Shown one piece after another: positions 1 through 5,992 of a stretch of 6,156 bases of DNA. The notes under the pieces are model-generated. The model was not told the DNA's origin. It ran no database searches and saw only the letters and a list, made by a program, of their open reading frames with translations. Origin of the DNA: an uncultured Lachnospiraceae bacterium (GTDB lineage: Bacteria > Bacillota > Clostridia > Lachnospirales > Lachnospiraceae). The stretch covers positions 1 through 6,156 of the forward strand of contig USDI01000140.1 in assembly GCA_900553305.1 (NCBI GenBank). The letters run 5' to 3'. A program made the translations under genes and the position numbers. How positions within the stretch are numbered: position 1 is the first letter of the stretch; each line of letters begins with the position of its first letter.

Positions 1-58
1 CCTTTGTGAGCAAGCTCCCTCGGTCATCTTATACAATCATTTCTGCATGGCTGAACTG
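1..58 (-). other. Non-coding edge leading to a gene outside the window
   Basis: No complete gene is visible downstream of the membrane-protein stop codon. On the minus strand two ATG codons run into stops within three codons. The ATG at 27-25 stays open for nine codons to the window edge but has no ribosome site in front of it. The last minus-strand bases read CACAAAGG, which could be the beginning of a ribosome-binding site for a gene just outside, but this is inferred. A weak sigma-A-like pair (TTCAGC at 55-50 and TATAAG at 33-28, 16 bases apart) is present. It is too degenerate to call a promoter. No hairpin with a T-run is seen, so transcription may well continue into the next gene. Confidence 0.35.
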
Positions 59-439
59 TTACTTCATATTTTCCAATGCCCTCAGACCGGCATAATAGTG
101 CTTCAGCTTCTTCTTCGCCTTGCTGTAACGGCTCGCATATATTATATATGTAATCACACCATAAGCCGCTGCAACACAAAGATAGATAATCACTACACTT
201 TTGCCAAATTCCATCAGATCCAGCTTATAAATATCATGCATGAGATCCTCAAAATTATAGAACAGGTACAACGCAAAGACAGCTACAAAGGAAATTGTAA
301 CTGCAATGATAGATTTCAATACCTGAAATCCGATATAATCGTTGCGATAATAATTCACAATATTCAGATTCTTCTTACCTTCCCGTTGTTCAAATGCAGC
401 AAGCTTCGTCATCCGGATAATTTTTTCTTCGTTAAGCAT
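59..439 (-). CDS. Uncharacterised small protein with two membrane segments, in a flagellar gene cluster
   Basis: I do not recognise this 126-residue protein. It has a charged N-terminal stretch (1-37, rich in Lys, Arg and Glu), a hydrophobic segment at about 40-60, an acidic loop at about 62-80 (FEDLMHDI and LDLMEFG), and a second hydrophobic segment at about 82-102. It ends in a strongly basic helical tail (103-126, many Lys, Tyr and Leu). By the positive-inside rule both ends should lie in the cytoplasm with a short outside loop, forming a membrane hairpin. No signal-peptide cleavage site or catalytic motif is seen. The start is supported by AAGGAAG seven bases ahead of the ATG. The yvyF-like stop lies only 17 bases upstream, so the two are almost surely co-transcribed. 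In B. subtilis the gene after yvyF is flgM, a small soluble anti-sigma factor; two membrane helices and the length argue against FlgM here. A flagellar or envelope role is a guess from context. Confidence 0.8.
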   Translation of the reverse strand: MLNEEKIIRMTKLAAFEQREGKKNLNIVNYYRNDYIGFQVLKSIIAVTISFVAVFALYLFYNFEDLMHDIYKLDLMEFGKSVVIIYLCVAAAYGVITYIIYASRYSKAKKKLKHYYAGLRALENMK

Positions 440-456
440 AATATCTTCCTTCAGCT

Positions 457-870
457 TTATAAGTAACGCATGCGGTCACGTTCGCCTATATTCCTGGACG
501 GCTTCCGAACCGGTGCCTCAGGCTGTTTATTCATTCCCATCGCATCACGGAAACCATTCGTCATGGCTGCTTTACATTTATCGCAGTAACGTCCCGAACG
601 AATCATTGTGCCACATCCTTCACAGGCAATCCGGATCGGTGAATCGTCAGCAAACTGCAGACGTTCTTCACGAATCCACTGGCGGATCTGTGAGGGCTCT
701 ACATTACATTCTCTTGACACCTCAGCAATATCTGCACCATGATGATCCATAACGTATTCCTTGACTACCTGAAATACTTTCTCCTGCTCTTCTACACAAT
801 GAGGACACAGAATCGGTCCCACAACATAATTAAATATCCTGCCGCATTTCCTGCAATTTCTTACATTCAT
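457..870 (-). CDS. yvyF: YvyF-family flagellar operon protein (TIGR03826-like), zinc knuckles plus HTH
   Basis: This 137-residue protein matches the layout of the B. subtilis YvyF family, which is found in flagellar operons and has no firmly known function. It carries CxxC pairs at Cys6/Cys9 and Cys22/Cys25, which should form one zinc knuckle. A helical region at about 37-71 (DIAEVSRECNVEPSQIRQWI) reads like a MerR-type helix-turn-helix. Further CxxC pairs follow at Cys83/Cys86 and Cys96/Cys99, then a basic disordered tail (about 105-137). The reading frame is open upstream to 933, but the ATG at 870 is preferred. It places the first Cys pair at residues 6-9 and has AAGGAAGAG ahead of it, and a start at 933 would run into comF. 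The AAGGA core lies 11 bases from the ATG, slightly long. The comF stop overlaps this ribosome site, so translation may be coupled. Possible roles include DNA or protein binding in late flagellar control; that is inference. Confidence 0.85.
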   Translation of the reverse strand: MNVRNCRKCGRIFNYVVGPILCPHCVEEQEKVFQVVKEYVMDHHGADIAEVSRECNVEPSQIRQWIREERLQFADDSPIRIACEGCGTMIRSGRYCDKCKAAMTNGFRDAMGMNKQPEAPVRKPSRNIGERDRMRYL

Positions 871-887
871 GGAATCACTCTTCCTTC

Positions 888-1592
888 CTAATTTCCTCTG
901 CCGATTGCCACCGTCAGAAAGTAAACCCGGCAATACATATGCTGACGTATTACCTGTGCAATCGCATCAATGGTACTGCCTGTTGTATAGATATCATCTA
1001 TTATAACAATCGTATTTAATTTTACATCATTTCTGACTATTTTGAAAGCCCTTTTCAAATTATTTTGTCTTTCCTGCACACCAAGATCCTTTAACGGTGC
1101 GGTATTTTCCTCACGCACCAGCCAGTTCTCCAGTACAGGAATTCCAGTATAAGCAGAAAGCCGTTCTGCAAGCAATGCCGCCTGATTGTAGCCACGCATT
1201 TTCATACGCTTTCTATGAATCGGCACCGGAACCAGAGCATCCGGTCTGACTGTCAGAAGCCATTCTTTCGTCCGCCGGTACATCTCCCACGCAAAAAAGT
1301 CCGCATATTCCCGTCTTCCCCGATTCTTAAAACGGAACATGGCATCCGACACACTTGCATACTGGAACACGCTTCTTCCCTGAGTATAGGCATGCTCCCT
1401 GCTCCGGCAGTCTTCACAATACTCCTGCTCTTCCAAAAGCTGCTTCCCACATTTCATACACAGGGGTTCTTCAATATACCGGAGTTCCTCCCTGCAGACG
1501 GGGCATACCGGCTCCTTTCCCGCTTCGACCGGTTCATCACACACAACGCATCTTCTTGGAAAAAGAAGCTCCACAATTTTGTCTCTTACCAC
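888..1592 (-). CDS. comF: ComF (ComFC/GntX) family phosphoribosyltransferase-like protein
   Basis: This 234-residue protein has the full ComFC layout. The N-terminal zinc-binding part has four CxxC pairs (Cys15/18, 30/33, 45/48, 59/62). A phosphoribosyltransferase-fold domain follows, with VPVPIHRKRMKMRGYNQ at 121-137, QERQNN at 173-178, and the PRPP-loop motif IVIIDDIYTTGST at 195-207. In B. subtilis ComFC is needed for efficient DNA uptake in transformation; the E. coli relative GntX is linked to use of DNA as a nutrient. The enzymatic substrate is not settled. The start codon is GTG at 1592-1590, supported by TGAGGA six bases ahead. Its first seven bases overlap the end of recD2 (GTGGTAA holds both this start and the recD2 stop), which suggests translational coupling. 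In B. subtilis comFC also directly precedes yvyF, so the linkage to flagellar genes is conserved. No other competence gene is visible here, so the organism's natural competence cannot be inferred. Confidence 0.93.
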   Translation of the reverse strand: MVRDKIVELLFPRRCVVCDEPVEAGKEPVCPVCREELRYIEEPLCMKCGKQLLEEQEYCEDCRSREHAYTQGRSVFQYASVSDAMFRFKNRGRREYADFFAWEMYRRTKEWLLTVRPDALVPVPIHRKRMKMRGYNQAALLAERLSAYTGIPVLENWLVREENTAPLKDLGVQERQNNLKRAFKIVRNDVKLNTIVIIDDIYTTGSTIDAIAQVIRQHMYCRVYFLTVAIGRGN

Positions 1593-3829
1593 GCACGATC
1601 CTCACTTTCCAGCTCCAGTATCCGCTTACCAAGCCCGGTGTAACGGTGATACTGGTTTTCATTCCCGATCATGCCGTCTACCATTTCCTGGCTGCCCAGA
1701 ATGGTGACGCATTTTCTGGCACGCGTCACAGCCGTATACAACAGATTCCGGTTCATCAGCAATTTCGGTCCGGAAAGCAGCGGAAGCAATACCGCCGGGT
1801 ACTCACTTCCCTGAGACTTATGTATTGTAATCGCATAGGCAAGTTCAATTTCATCCAGTTGGGAAAAGGTATATTCCACCAGACGGTGTTCATCGTATTC
1901 CACCTGCATGGTTGAGGATTCCTCACGGATCCTTCGTATTGTTCCGATATCCCCGTTAAATACGCCGCTTCCGCTGTCGATCCGGATGCCATACCTGCTG
2001 ACGATCTCCCATTCCAGCTGATAGTTGTTCTTAATCTGCATCACCTTATCGCCCTCGCGGAAAATCCGTTCACCGGTCGTATGCTCCTGCTTGGACGGAT
2101 CTGCCGGATTTAAGTATCTCTGCAGAATCTCATTCAGTGTTTCCACCCCCAGGCTTCCCTTCCGCATGGGTGTCAGGACCTGAATATCATAGGGCTGTGC
2201 TTCCACATACCGCGGCAGTTTCTCCGTAATCAACTGAATCATATGCTTATAGATAACCTGCACATCACTTCTTGGCAGAAAGAAAAAGTCCCTGCTCTTA
2301 TTATTGAGTTCAATCTTCTGCCCCATATTAATCCGGTGGGCATTCATGACAATGTCACTTTCTCCGGCCTGCCGGTAAATTTTCTTAAGCATTACCGTTG
2401 GAAAGCACTTACTTTCAATCAGATCCCGGAGTACCTGACCGGGCCCCACACTCGGTAACTGATCCACGTCTCCCACCAGAATGAGCCGTGTTCCCACACT
2501 GACCGCTTCTAAAAGAGACTGGAACAGATAAATATCTACCATCGACATCTCATCGATTATCACCACATCCGCTTCTAACGGATTCTCCCCGTTTCTTTCA
2601 AAACGGGCGCGGCTTCCATCCTCCATGCCACCATTAATTTCCAGCATCCGGTGGATCGTCCTTGCTTCATAGCCTGTTGCTTCTGTCATCCGCTTCGCCG
2701 CTCTTCCTGTCGGCGCTGCCAGCAGGATATCCATTCCTTCTTCATCAAAGTAACGGATAATGGTGTTAATTGTTGTCGTTTTTCCTGTTCCGGGACCACC
2801 GGAAAGAATCATGATGCCATGCTTCACACATTCCAGAACTGCATTTTTTTGCAGTTCATCAAGCTCTAAGCCCTGCTCCTTTAAGATACGCTGCAGAATC
2901 GTTTCAATGCGCTTTTCTTCCGAATCAAGAAGCTCTGACTCCATCAGAACATTCAGCTCCCGTAGCATCCTTGCACAGTTCAGCTCCGCATAATAATAAG
3001 AAAACGCATAGACCTCCAGCTCGTCTCCGGTCTTTTTCACGACAACCTTATGATCCATATGCAGGTTCTGGATCTGTGCCCGGATCGCTTCCTCTGGCAC
3101 CTGTAGCAGATCTACACTCCTTCGCACCAGCACTTCCATCGGCAGGAACATATGTCCCTCGAAGGACGCCTGCAGCAATGTATAAAGAATTCCGCTCCGG
3201 ATCCGGTAATCCGAATCCGTATGAATACCGATTTTCTCTGCAATTTCATCAGCAAGCCTAAAGCCCACTCCCTGAATATCCTCTGCAAGCCGGTATGGAT
3301 TTTCTTTCAGAATGCCATACATCCCCATTCCGTATTTTTCATAGATTTTCACAGCCAGCGTATTGGTAATTCCATACTTCTGCAAGAAAAGAAACGCCTC
3401 ACGGATTTCCTTTTTCTCGATCATCTGATCTGCAATCTGCTGTGCGATCCTCTCACTGATTCCCCTGACCTCAACCAGACGCTCCGGCTCTTCTTCAATG
3501 ACTCGGAAAGTATCCTTGCCAAACTTCTTGACAATACGCTTCGCCAGCGCTTCACCGACGCCTTTGATGGCACCGGATCCCAGATAACGCTCCATACTGA
3601 GCAGGTCATCCGGTTCCACCACCTTGAAGCTGCTTGCCTTGAACTGGAAGCCGTAGCTTGGATGCTCCACATATTCACCGGTAATCTCCAGATTCTCTCC
3701 GTTATCCACACCCCGGAAGATTCCTACGCAGATTTCTTCCTCATCATCCACATTCATGGACAGTACCGCATAGCCATTATCCTTATTCTGATAAATGATA
3801 TGATCCACATATCCCTTAATCGTTTCCAA
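1586..3829 (-). CDS. recD2: RecD2 family ATP-dependent DNA helicase (SF1B, 5'-3')
   Basis: This 747-residue protein is a complete RecD2 (RecD/TraA-type, YrrC-like) helicase acting on DNA in the cytoplasm. RecD2 proteins work without RecBC and have been linked to replication fork maintenance and repair. The N-terminal part (about 1-75) looks like an OB fold. Helix-hairpin-helix-like segments follow at about 82-104, 114-135 and 178-200. The motor core shows Walker A GGPGTGKT at 344-351, Walker B IDE at 425-427, motif III GDVDQLPSVGPG at 453-464, and an SH3-like region near 600-620. The UvrD_C_2 motifs are YAITIHKSQGSEYP at 665-678 and YTAVTRAR at 698-705, with Arg703 or Arg705 as the likely arginine finger. 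All key residues are present and the length is usual for the family. The start is TTG, chosen because AGAGGA lies seven bases ahead and the N-terminus (KGYVDHIIYQNKDNGYAVL) begins as expected. It overlaps comF by seven bases. Confidence 0.96.
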   Translation of the reverse strand: METIKGYVDHIIYQNKDNGYAVLSMNVDDEEEICVGIFRGVDNGENLEITGEYVEHPSYGFQFKASSFKVVEPDDLLSMERYLGSGAIKGVGEALAKRIVKKFGKDTFRVIEEEPERLVEVRGISERIAQQIADQMIEKKEIREAFLFLQKYGITNTLAVKIYEKYGMGMYGILKENPYRLAEDIQGVGFRLADEIAEKIGIHTDSDYRIRSGILYTLLQASFEGHMFLPMEVLVRRSVDLLQVPEEAIRAQIQNLHMDHKVVVKKTGDELEVYAFSYYYAELNCARMLRELNVLMESELLDSEEKRIETILQRILKEQGLELDELQKNAVLECVKHGIMILSGGPGTGKTTTINTIIRYFDEEGMDILLAAPTGRAAKRMTEATGYEARTIHRMLEINGGMEDGSRARFERNGENPLEADVVIIDEMSMVDIYLFQSLLEAVSVGTRLILVGDVDQLPSVGPGQVLRDLIESKCFPTVMLKKIYRQAGESDIVMNAHRINMGQKIELNNKSRDFFFLPRSDVQVIYKHMIQLITEKLPRYVEAQPYDIQVLTPMRKGSLGVETLNEILQRYLNPADPSKQEHTTGERIFREGDKVMQIKNNYQLEWEIVSRYGIRIDSGSGVFNGDIGTIRRIREESSTMQVEYDEHRLVEYTFSQLDEIELAYAITIHKSQGSEYPAVLLPLLSGPKLLMNRNLLYTAVTRARKCVTILGSQEMVDGMIGNENQYHRYTGLGKRILELESEDRAW
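1599..1604 (-). promoter_or_regulatory. Ribosome-binding site for the GTG-started comF
   Basis: The minus strand reads TGAGGA here, six bases before the GTG at 1592-1590. The site lies inside the last codons of recD2 and fixes the comF start, since no better-placed ATG exists near the N-terminus. Confidence 0.75.
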
Positions 3830-3836
3830 ATAGTTG

Positions 3837-3842
3837 TCCTCT
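3837..3842 (-). promoter_or_regulatory. Ribosome-binding site for the TTG-started recD2
   Basis: The minus strand reads AGAGGA, seven bases ahead of the TTG at 3829-3827. This spacing is ideal and decides the unusual TTG start, which an ATG-only search would miss. Confidence 0.75.
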
Positions 3843-3856
3843 TTTGATCTGTCAAA

Positions 3857-3880
3857 TGCTCTACGCTAAGTGCTCTACGC
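3857..3880. repeat. Tandem 10-base direct repeat between terminator and recD2
   Basis: The plus strand carries TGCTCTACGC at 3857-3866 and again at 3871-3880, separated by TAAG, giving a 14-base period. On the minus strand this is two copies of GCGTAGAGCA directly after the T-run of the flgJ hairpin and about 27 bases before the recD2 start. The two copies are identical. It may be a slippage duplication or a protein-binding site upstream of recD2; the sequence alone does not tell. Confidence 0.6.
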
Positions 3881-3916
3881 AAAAGGCTGCTTCGTGGAAA
3901 ACTCACGTAAGCAGCC
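3881..3916 (-). terminator. Probable intrinsic terminator after flgJ
   Basis: GGCTGC at 3885-3890 pairs with GCAGCC at 3911-3916. TT at 3891-3892 pairs with AA at 3909-3910, and CGTG at 3893-3896 pairs with CACG at 3904-3907, with one bulged base at 3908 and a seven-base loop. On the minus strand the hairpin starts 28 bases after the flgJ stop and is followed by TTTT (3884-3881). The T-run is short, so termination may be partial. An A-rich stretch precedes the stem on this strand, which means the plus strand also has a T-run (3919-3923), and the structure could work in both directions. It separates the rod genes from recD2-comF-yvyF. Confidence 0.75.
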
Positions 3917-3944
3917 AGTTTTTCTTCTCCATTATGAAATATTG

Positions 3945-4301
3945 TTAATCGATTCCGTAGTTACGCTTCATCTGTTCATACAAAGTCTGTGCAAGTCCCA
4001 GTCCCTGCGTTTCGGTGGATGTCTCTGCAAGCTGCTGGATTGTTTCATCCTTAAAATAGCTTACCAGATTGTTATCGGTACTTGATGACTCATCCTTAAA
4101 GCAGTCCACGGTTTTCTGCATTTCCTTAAATACCTGTTCAAGGAAATAGGCCTCAAACTGTTTACAGGCATCTAAAAGCTCATCCTCTGTTGCCGTCGCA
4201 TAATCGGTATTGTTAATCTGATCTTTTAATTTTGTCTCTGATACGTTCTGATCCTGCAGATAACTTGCATACGCAGAAGATCCAATTCCACTAATGTCCA
4301 T
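3945..4301 (-). CDS. flgJ: FlgJ-type rod-binding (rod cap) protein, single domain
   Basis: This 118-residue protein matches the N-terminal rod-binding domain of FlgJ, thought to act as a scaffold at the tip of the growing rod. The core helix ACKQFEAYFLEQVFKEMQ at 45-62 matches the family's conserved KQFEAxFL region. The C-terminal part YFKDETIQQL...GLGLAQTLYEQM (82-111) matches the conserved QQLA and GLGLA pattern. There is no C-terminal glucosaminidase domain, unlike Salmonella FlgJ, so the peptidoglycan hole must be opened by another enzyme. The frame is open to a TTG at 4325, but the ATG at 4301 is chosen because GGAGG lies six bases ahead. The ATG at 4307 touches that site and is too close. 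It sits 40 bases after flgG and is followed by a probable terminator, so it looks like the last gene of the rod set. Confidence 0.9.
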   Translation of the reverse strand: MDISGIGSSAYASYLQDQNVSETKLKDQINNTDYATATEDELLDACKQFEAYFLEQVFKEMQKTVDCFKDESSSTDNNLVSYFKDETIQQLAETSTETQGLGLAQTLYEQMKRNYGID

Positions 4302-4307
4302 CTTCAT

Positions 4308-4312
4308 CCTCC
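4308..4312 (-). promoter_or_regulatory. Ribosome-binding site deciding the flgJ start
   Basis: GGAGG on the minus strand lies six bases ahead of the ATG at 4301. It directly abuts another in-frame ATG at 4307-4305 and lies downstream of the TTG at 4325 and the ATG at 4322. The site therefore favours 4301 as the start. Confidence 0.75.
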
Positions 4313-4341
4313 GATCCTGCATCAACGCCGCATTCTAAAGA

Positions 4342-5160
4342 CTATCTCTTAAGATTGTTGGCTGTCTGCATCATTTCATCGGTTGTTGTAATTGCCTTGG
4401 AGTTCATTTCATAAGCACGTTGTGCCACGATTAAGTTGACCATTTCGGTAGCAACCTGCACGTTCGAGCCTTCCAGGTATCCCTGTACCATCTTACTCTT
4501 CTTAAGAGAGTTATTGGTTGCTTCGTTCAACGCCTGACCGCTGGCTCCGGTTACGGCCCATAAGCTGTCACCCTGTCGTTCCAGACCACCGGGATTATTA
4601 AACTGGTACATACCGATCTGCATACCAATCGGCTGCGGATTATTATTCGCATCCGGATAACAGATTCTTCCGTCTCCGGTAATGGTAATTCTGCTTGTTA
4701 CATAACTGTTGTTTAAAGTAATGGCTCTTCCTGAGGAATCCAGTACCGGAAGTCCGTCTGTCGTTGTCAGCATCATGCCGTTGGATCCGTTCGTTGCCCA
4801 GGTAAAATCACCGTTTCTGGTATAGTAAGTATTGCCGTCTTCCCCACGGATTGCAAAGAAGCCATCGCCTTCGATTGCAAAAGAGGTATCACTGGCAGAA
4901 TCCAGTAAGCTTCCCTGTGTAAAAATGGAATTGATCGAAGAATTCCGCACGCCAAGCCCTACCTGGGATGTTGTGGGCTTCGGATCTCCGTTCGCTGTGG
5001 TTGTCGCAGTCTGAAGTGTCTGGTATAACAGAGACTTAAACTGTGCAGCCTGTGTCTTATATCCCATCGTATTTACATTGGCAAGATTGTTGGCAATGGT
5101 ATCCACATTCGTCTGCTGTGCATTCATGCCTGTTGCTGCTGTCCATAAACTTCTAACCAT
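4342..5160 (-). CDS. flgG: Flagellar distal rod protein FlgG (FlhP-like)
   Basis: This 272-residue protein belongs to the rod/hook family exported by the flagellar type III system and should form the distal rod. The N-terminal rod motif ANNLANVNTMGYK spans 23-35. Residues 42-72 (FKSLLYQTLQTATTTANG...VGLGVR) align with the distal-rod-specific insertion of Salmonella FlgG (LLYQT...GTGVR), which distinguishes it from FlgF. A central D1-like region (FFAIRGEDGNTYYTRNGDFTW) follows. The C-terminal coiled-coil region YLEGSNVQVATEMVNLIVAQRAYEMNSKAI starts at 228, and the protein ends in NNLKR. It has no Sec signal, as expected. AGGAGG lies six bases ahead of the ATG and overlaps the TAG stop of flgF, so translation is likely coupled. 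The B. subtilis counterpart is FlhP, next to mbl and flhO, as here. Confidence 0.95.
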   Translation of the reverse strand: MVRSLWTAATGMNAQQTNVDTIANNLANVNTMGYKTQAAQFKSLLYQTLQTATTTANGDPKPTTSQVGLGVRNSSINSIFTQGSLLDSASDTSFAIEGDGFFAIRGEDGNTYYTRNGDFTWATNGSNGMMLTTTDGLPVLDSSGRAITLNNSYVTSRITITGDGRICYPDANNNPQPIGMQIGMYQFNNPGGLERQGDSLWAVTGASGQALNEATNNSLKKSKMVQGYLEGSNVQVATEMVNLIVAQRAYEMNSKAITTTDEMMQTANNLKR

Positions 5161-5170
5161 TTCCTACCTC

Positions 5171-5947
5171 CTATACTTTGCCAAGCTGGTTGGCTGCAAT
5201 ATCAAGCGTTCCGTCATATGTAGTAATGACCTTCTGATTCGTCTCATATGCTCTGGAAACCGTAATCATATTTACCATTTCCGTCACTACAGAAATATTC
5301 GAGGTTTCCAGATATCCGGCATATACCTTCGCTGTTGCATCCTTTTCGGTTGCACCGTCAATCGGTTCAAAATAGTTCTCTCCGTAACGCTGCAGATAAT
5401 TATAATCCTCAAAATCCGTAACCTGAATCGTCGCCACGACTCTGCCATCCTGAATGACCTGCCCCTGTACATTGATCTGGGTATCCTTGAGCGGATCGAT
5501 CTTTACCGGCTGGCCGTTCGTTCCAAGAACGCGATCCCCATCCTGCGTTACCAGTTCTCCCGCTTCATTCAGGGTAAAATTACCGTCTCTGGTATATTTC
5601 ACAGAGGTTTCCCCCTGCTTATTGGTAAATTCCACCGCAAAGAACCCCTTATCCGTCAGTGCCAGATCATACGGATTCTCCGTTGTCTTTAAAGGTCCCT
5701 GGGAAAAGTCCGTATAGCCTTCACCAATCTTCACACCCGGATTATGCACACCGGTTCTTTTCGCCAGACGATACCCCTCGGAGTTATCCTTGATCTTGTA
5801 CGCAAGAATCGAATCAAAAGACTGCGCCGTAGCGCCTTCCTTCTTATATCCGTTGGTATCCGCGTTGGCCAGATTGTTGGTCAGCACATCCATTCTGTGT
5901 TCCTGATTGATCATGCCTGTATAGGCGGTATACAATCCTTTAACCAT
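5171..5947 (-). CDS. flgF: Flagellar proximal rod protein FlgF (FlhO-like)
   Basis: This 258-residue protein is a second member of the rod/hook family. The N-terminal motif TNNLANADTNGYKK is at 23-36, the central D1-type segment (GFFAVEF...KYTRDGNFTLNEAGELV) is present, and the C-terminal signature YLETSNISVVTEMVNMITVSRAYETNQKVI begins at 212. It lacks the long distal-rod insertion seen in the next gene and precedes flgG, which supports FlgF/FlhO rather than a second FlgG. AAAGGAG lies six bases ahead of the ATG. The upstream gene is the mreB-like gene, 45 bases away; this matches the mbl-flhO-flhP order of B. subtilis. FlgF versus another FlgG-like rod protein cannot be fully separated without a tree. 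Confidence 0.9.
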   Translation of the reverse strand: MVKGLYTAYTGMINQEHRMDVLTNNLANADTNGYKKEGATAQSFDSILAYKIKDNSEGYRLAKRTGVHNPGVKIGEGYTDFSQGPLKTTENPYDLALTDKGFFAVEFTNKQGETSVKYTRDGNFTLNEAGELVTQDGDRVLGTNGQPVKIDPLKDTQINVQGQVIQDGRVVATIQVTDFEDYNYLQRYGENYFEPIDGATEKDATAKVYAGYLETSNISVVTEMVNMITVSRAYETNQKVITTYDGTLDIAANQLGKV

Positions 5948-5964
5948 CCTGTTCTCCTTTAATC

Positions 5965-5990
5965 ATAACTGTTCAGCACTTCACAGTTAT
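5965..5990 (-). other. AT-rich inverted repeat in the mreB-flgF gap
   Basis: ATAACTGT (5965-5972) is perfectly complementary to ACAGTTAT (5983-5990), with a ten-base loop. It begins three bases after the mreB-like stop and ends just before the flgF ribosome site. There is no T-run after it on the minus strand, so it is not a standard terminator. It could be an RNA processing or stability element, an operator, or chance. Confidence 0.45.
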
Positions 5991-5992
5991 CG

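Noticed and set aside
310..336. Plus-strand sigma-28-like motif (TAGA, 15 bases, TCCGATAT)
   Set aside because: It points antisense inside the membrane-protein gene with no plus-strand gene to serve; most likely chance.
871..933. Upstream extension of the yvyF-like gene to 933
   Set aside because: It would overlap the end of comF by 46 bases and add a stretch unlike the family N-terminus. The ATG at 870 has a ribosome site and places the first CxxC as expected.
1355..1915. Plus-strand open frame of 186 codons
   Set aside because: It runs antisense across the comF-recD2 junction and has no domain.
3152..3847. Plus-strand open frame of 231 codons
   Set aside because: It lies entirely opposite recD2, whose motifs are unmistakable. 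Its translation has no recognisable domain, and its composition (many His, Ile and Phe) is typical of an antisense shadow.
3827..3855. Perfect TTGACA (3855-3850) as a recD2 promoter
   Set aside because: The matching -10 at 17 bases would be TATTTG, a poor match that overlaps the TTG start codon. Transcription would begin inside the gene and lose the ribosome site.
4302..4325. Upstream TTG/ATG starts for flgJ
   Set aside because: GGAGG at 4312-4308 lies downstream of the TTG and first ATG and ideally spaced for the ATG at 4301.
5078..5692. Plus-strand open frame of 204 codons
   Set aside because: It runs antisense to flgG and flgF and shows no domain. The flagellar reading is supported by family motifs.
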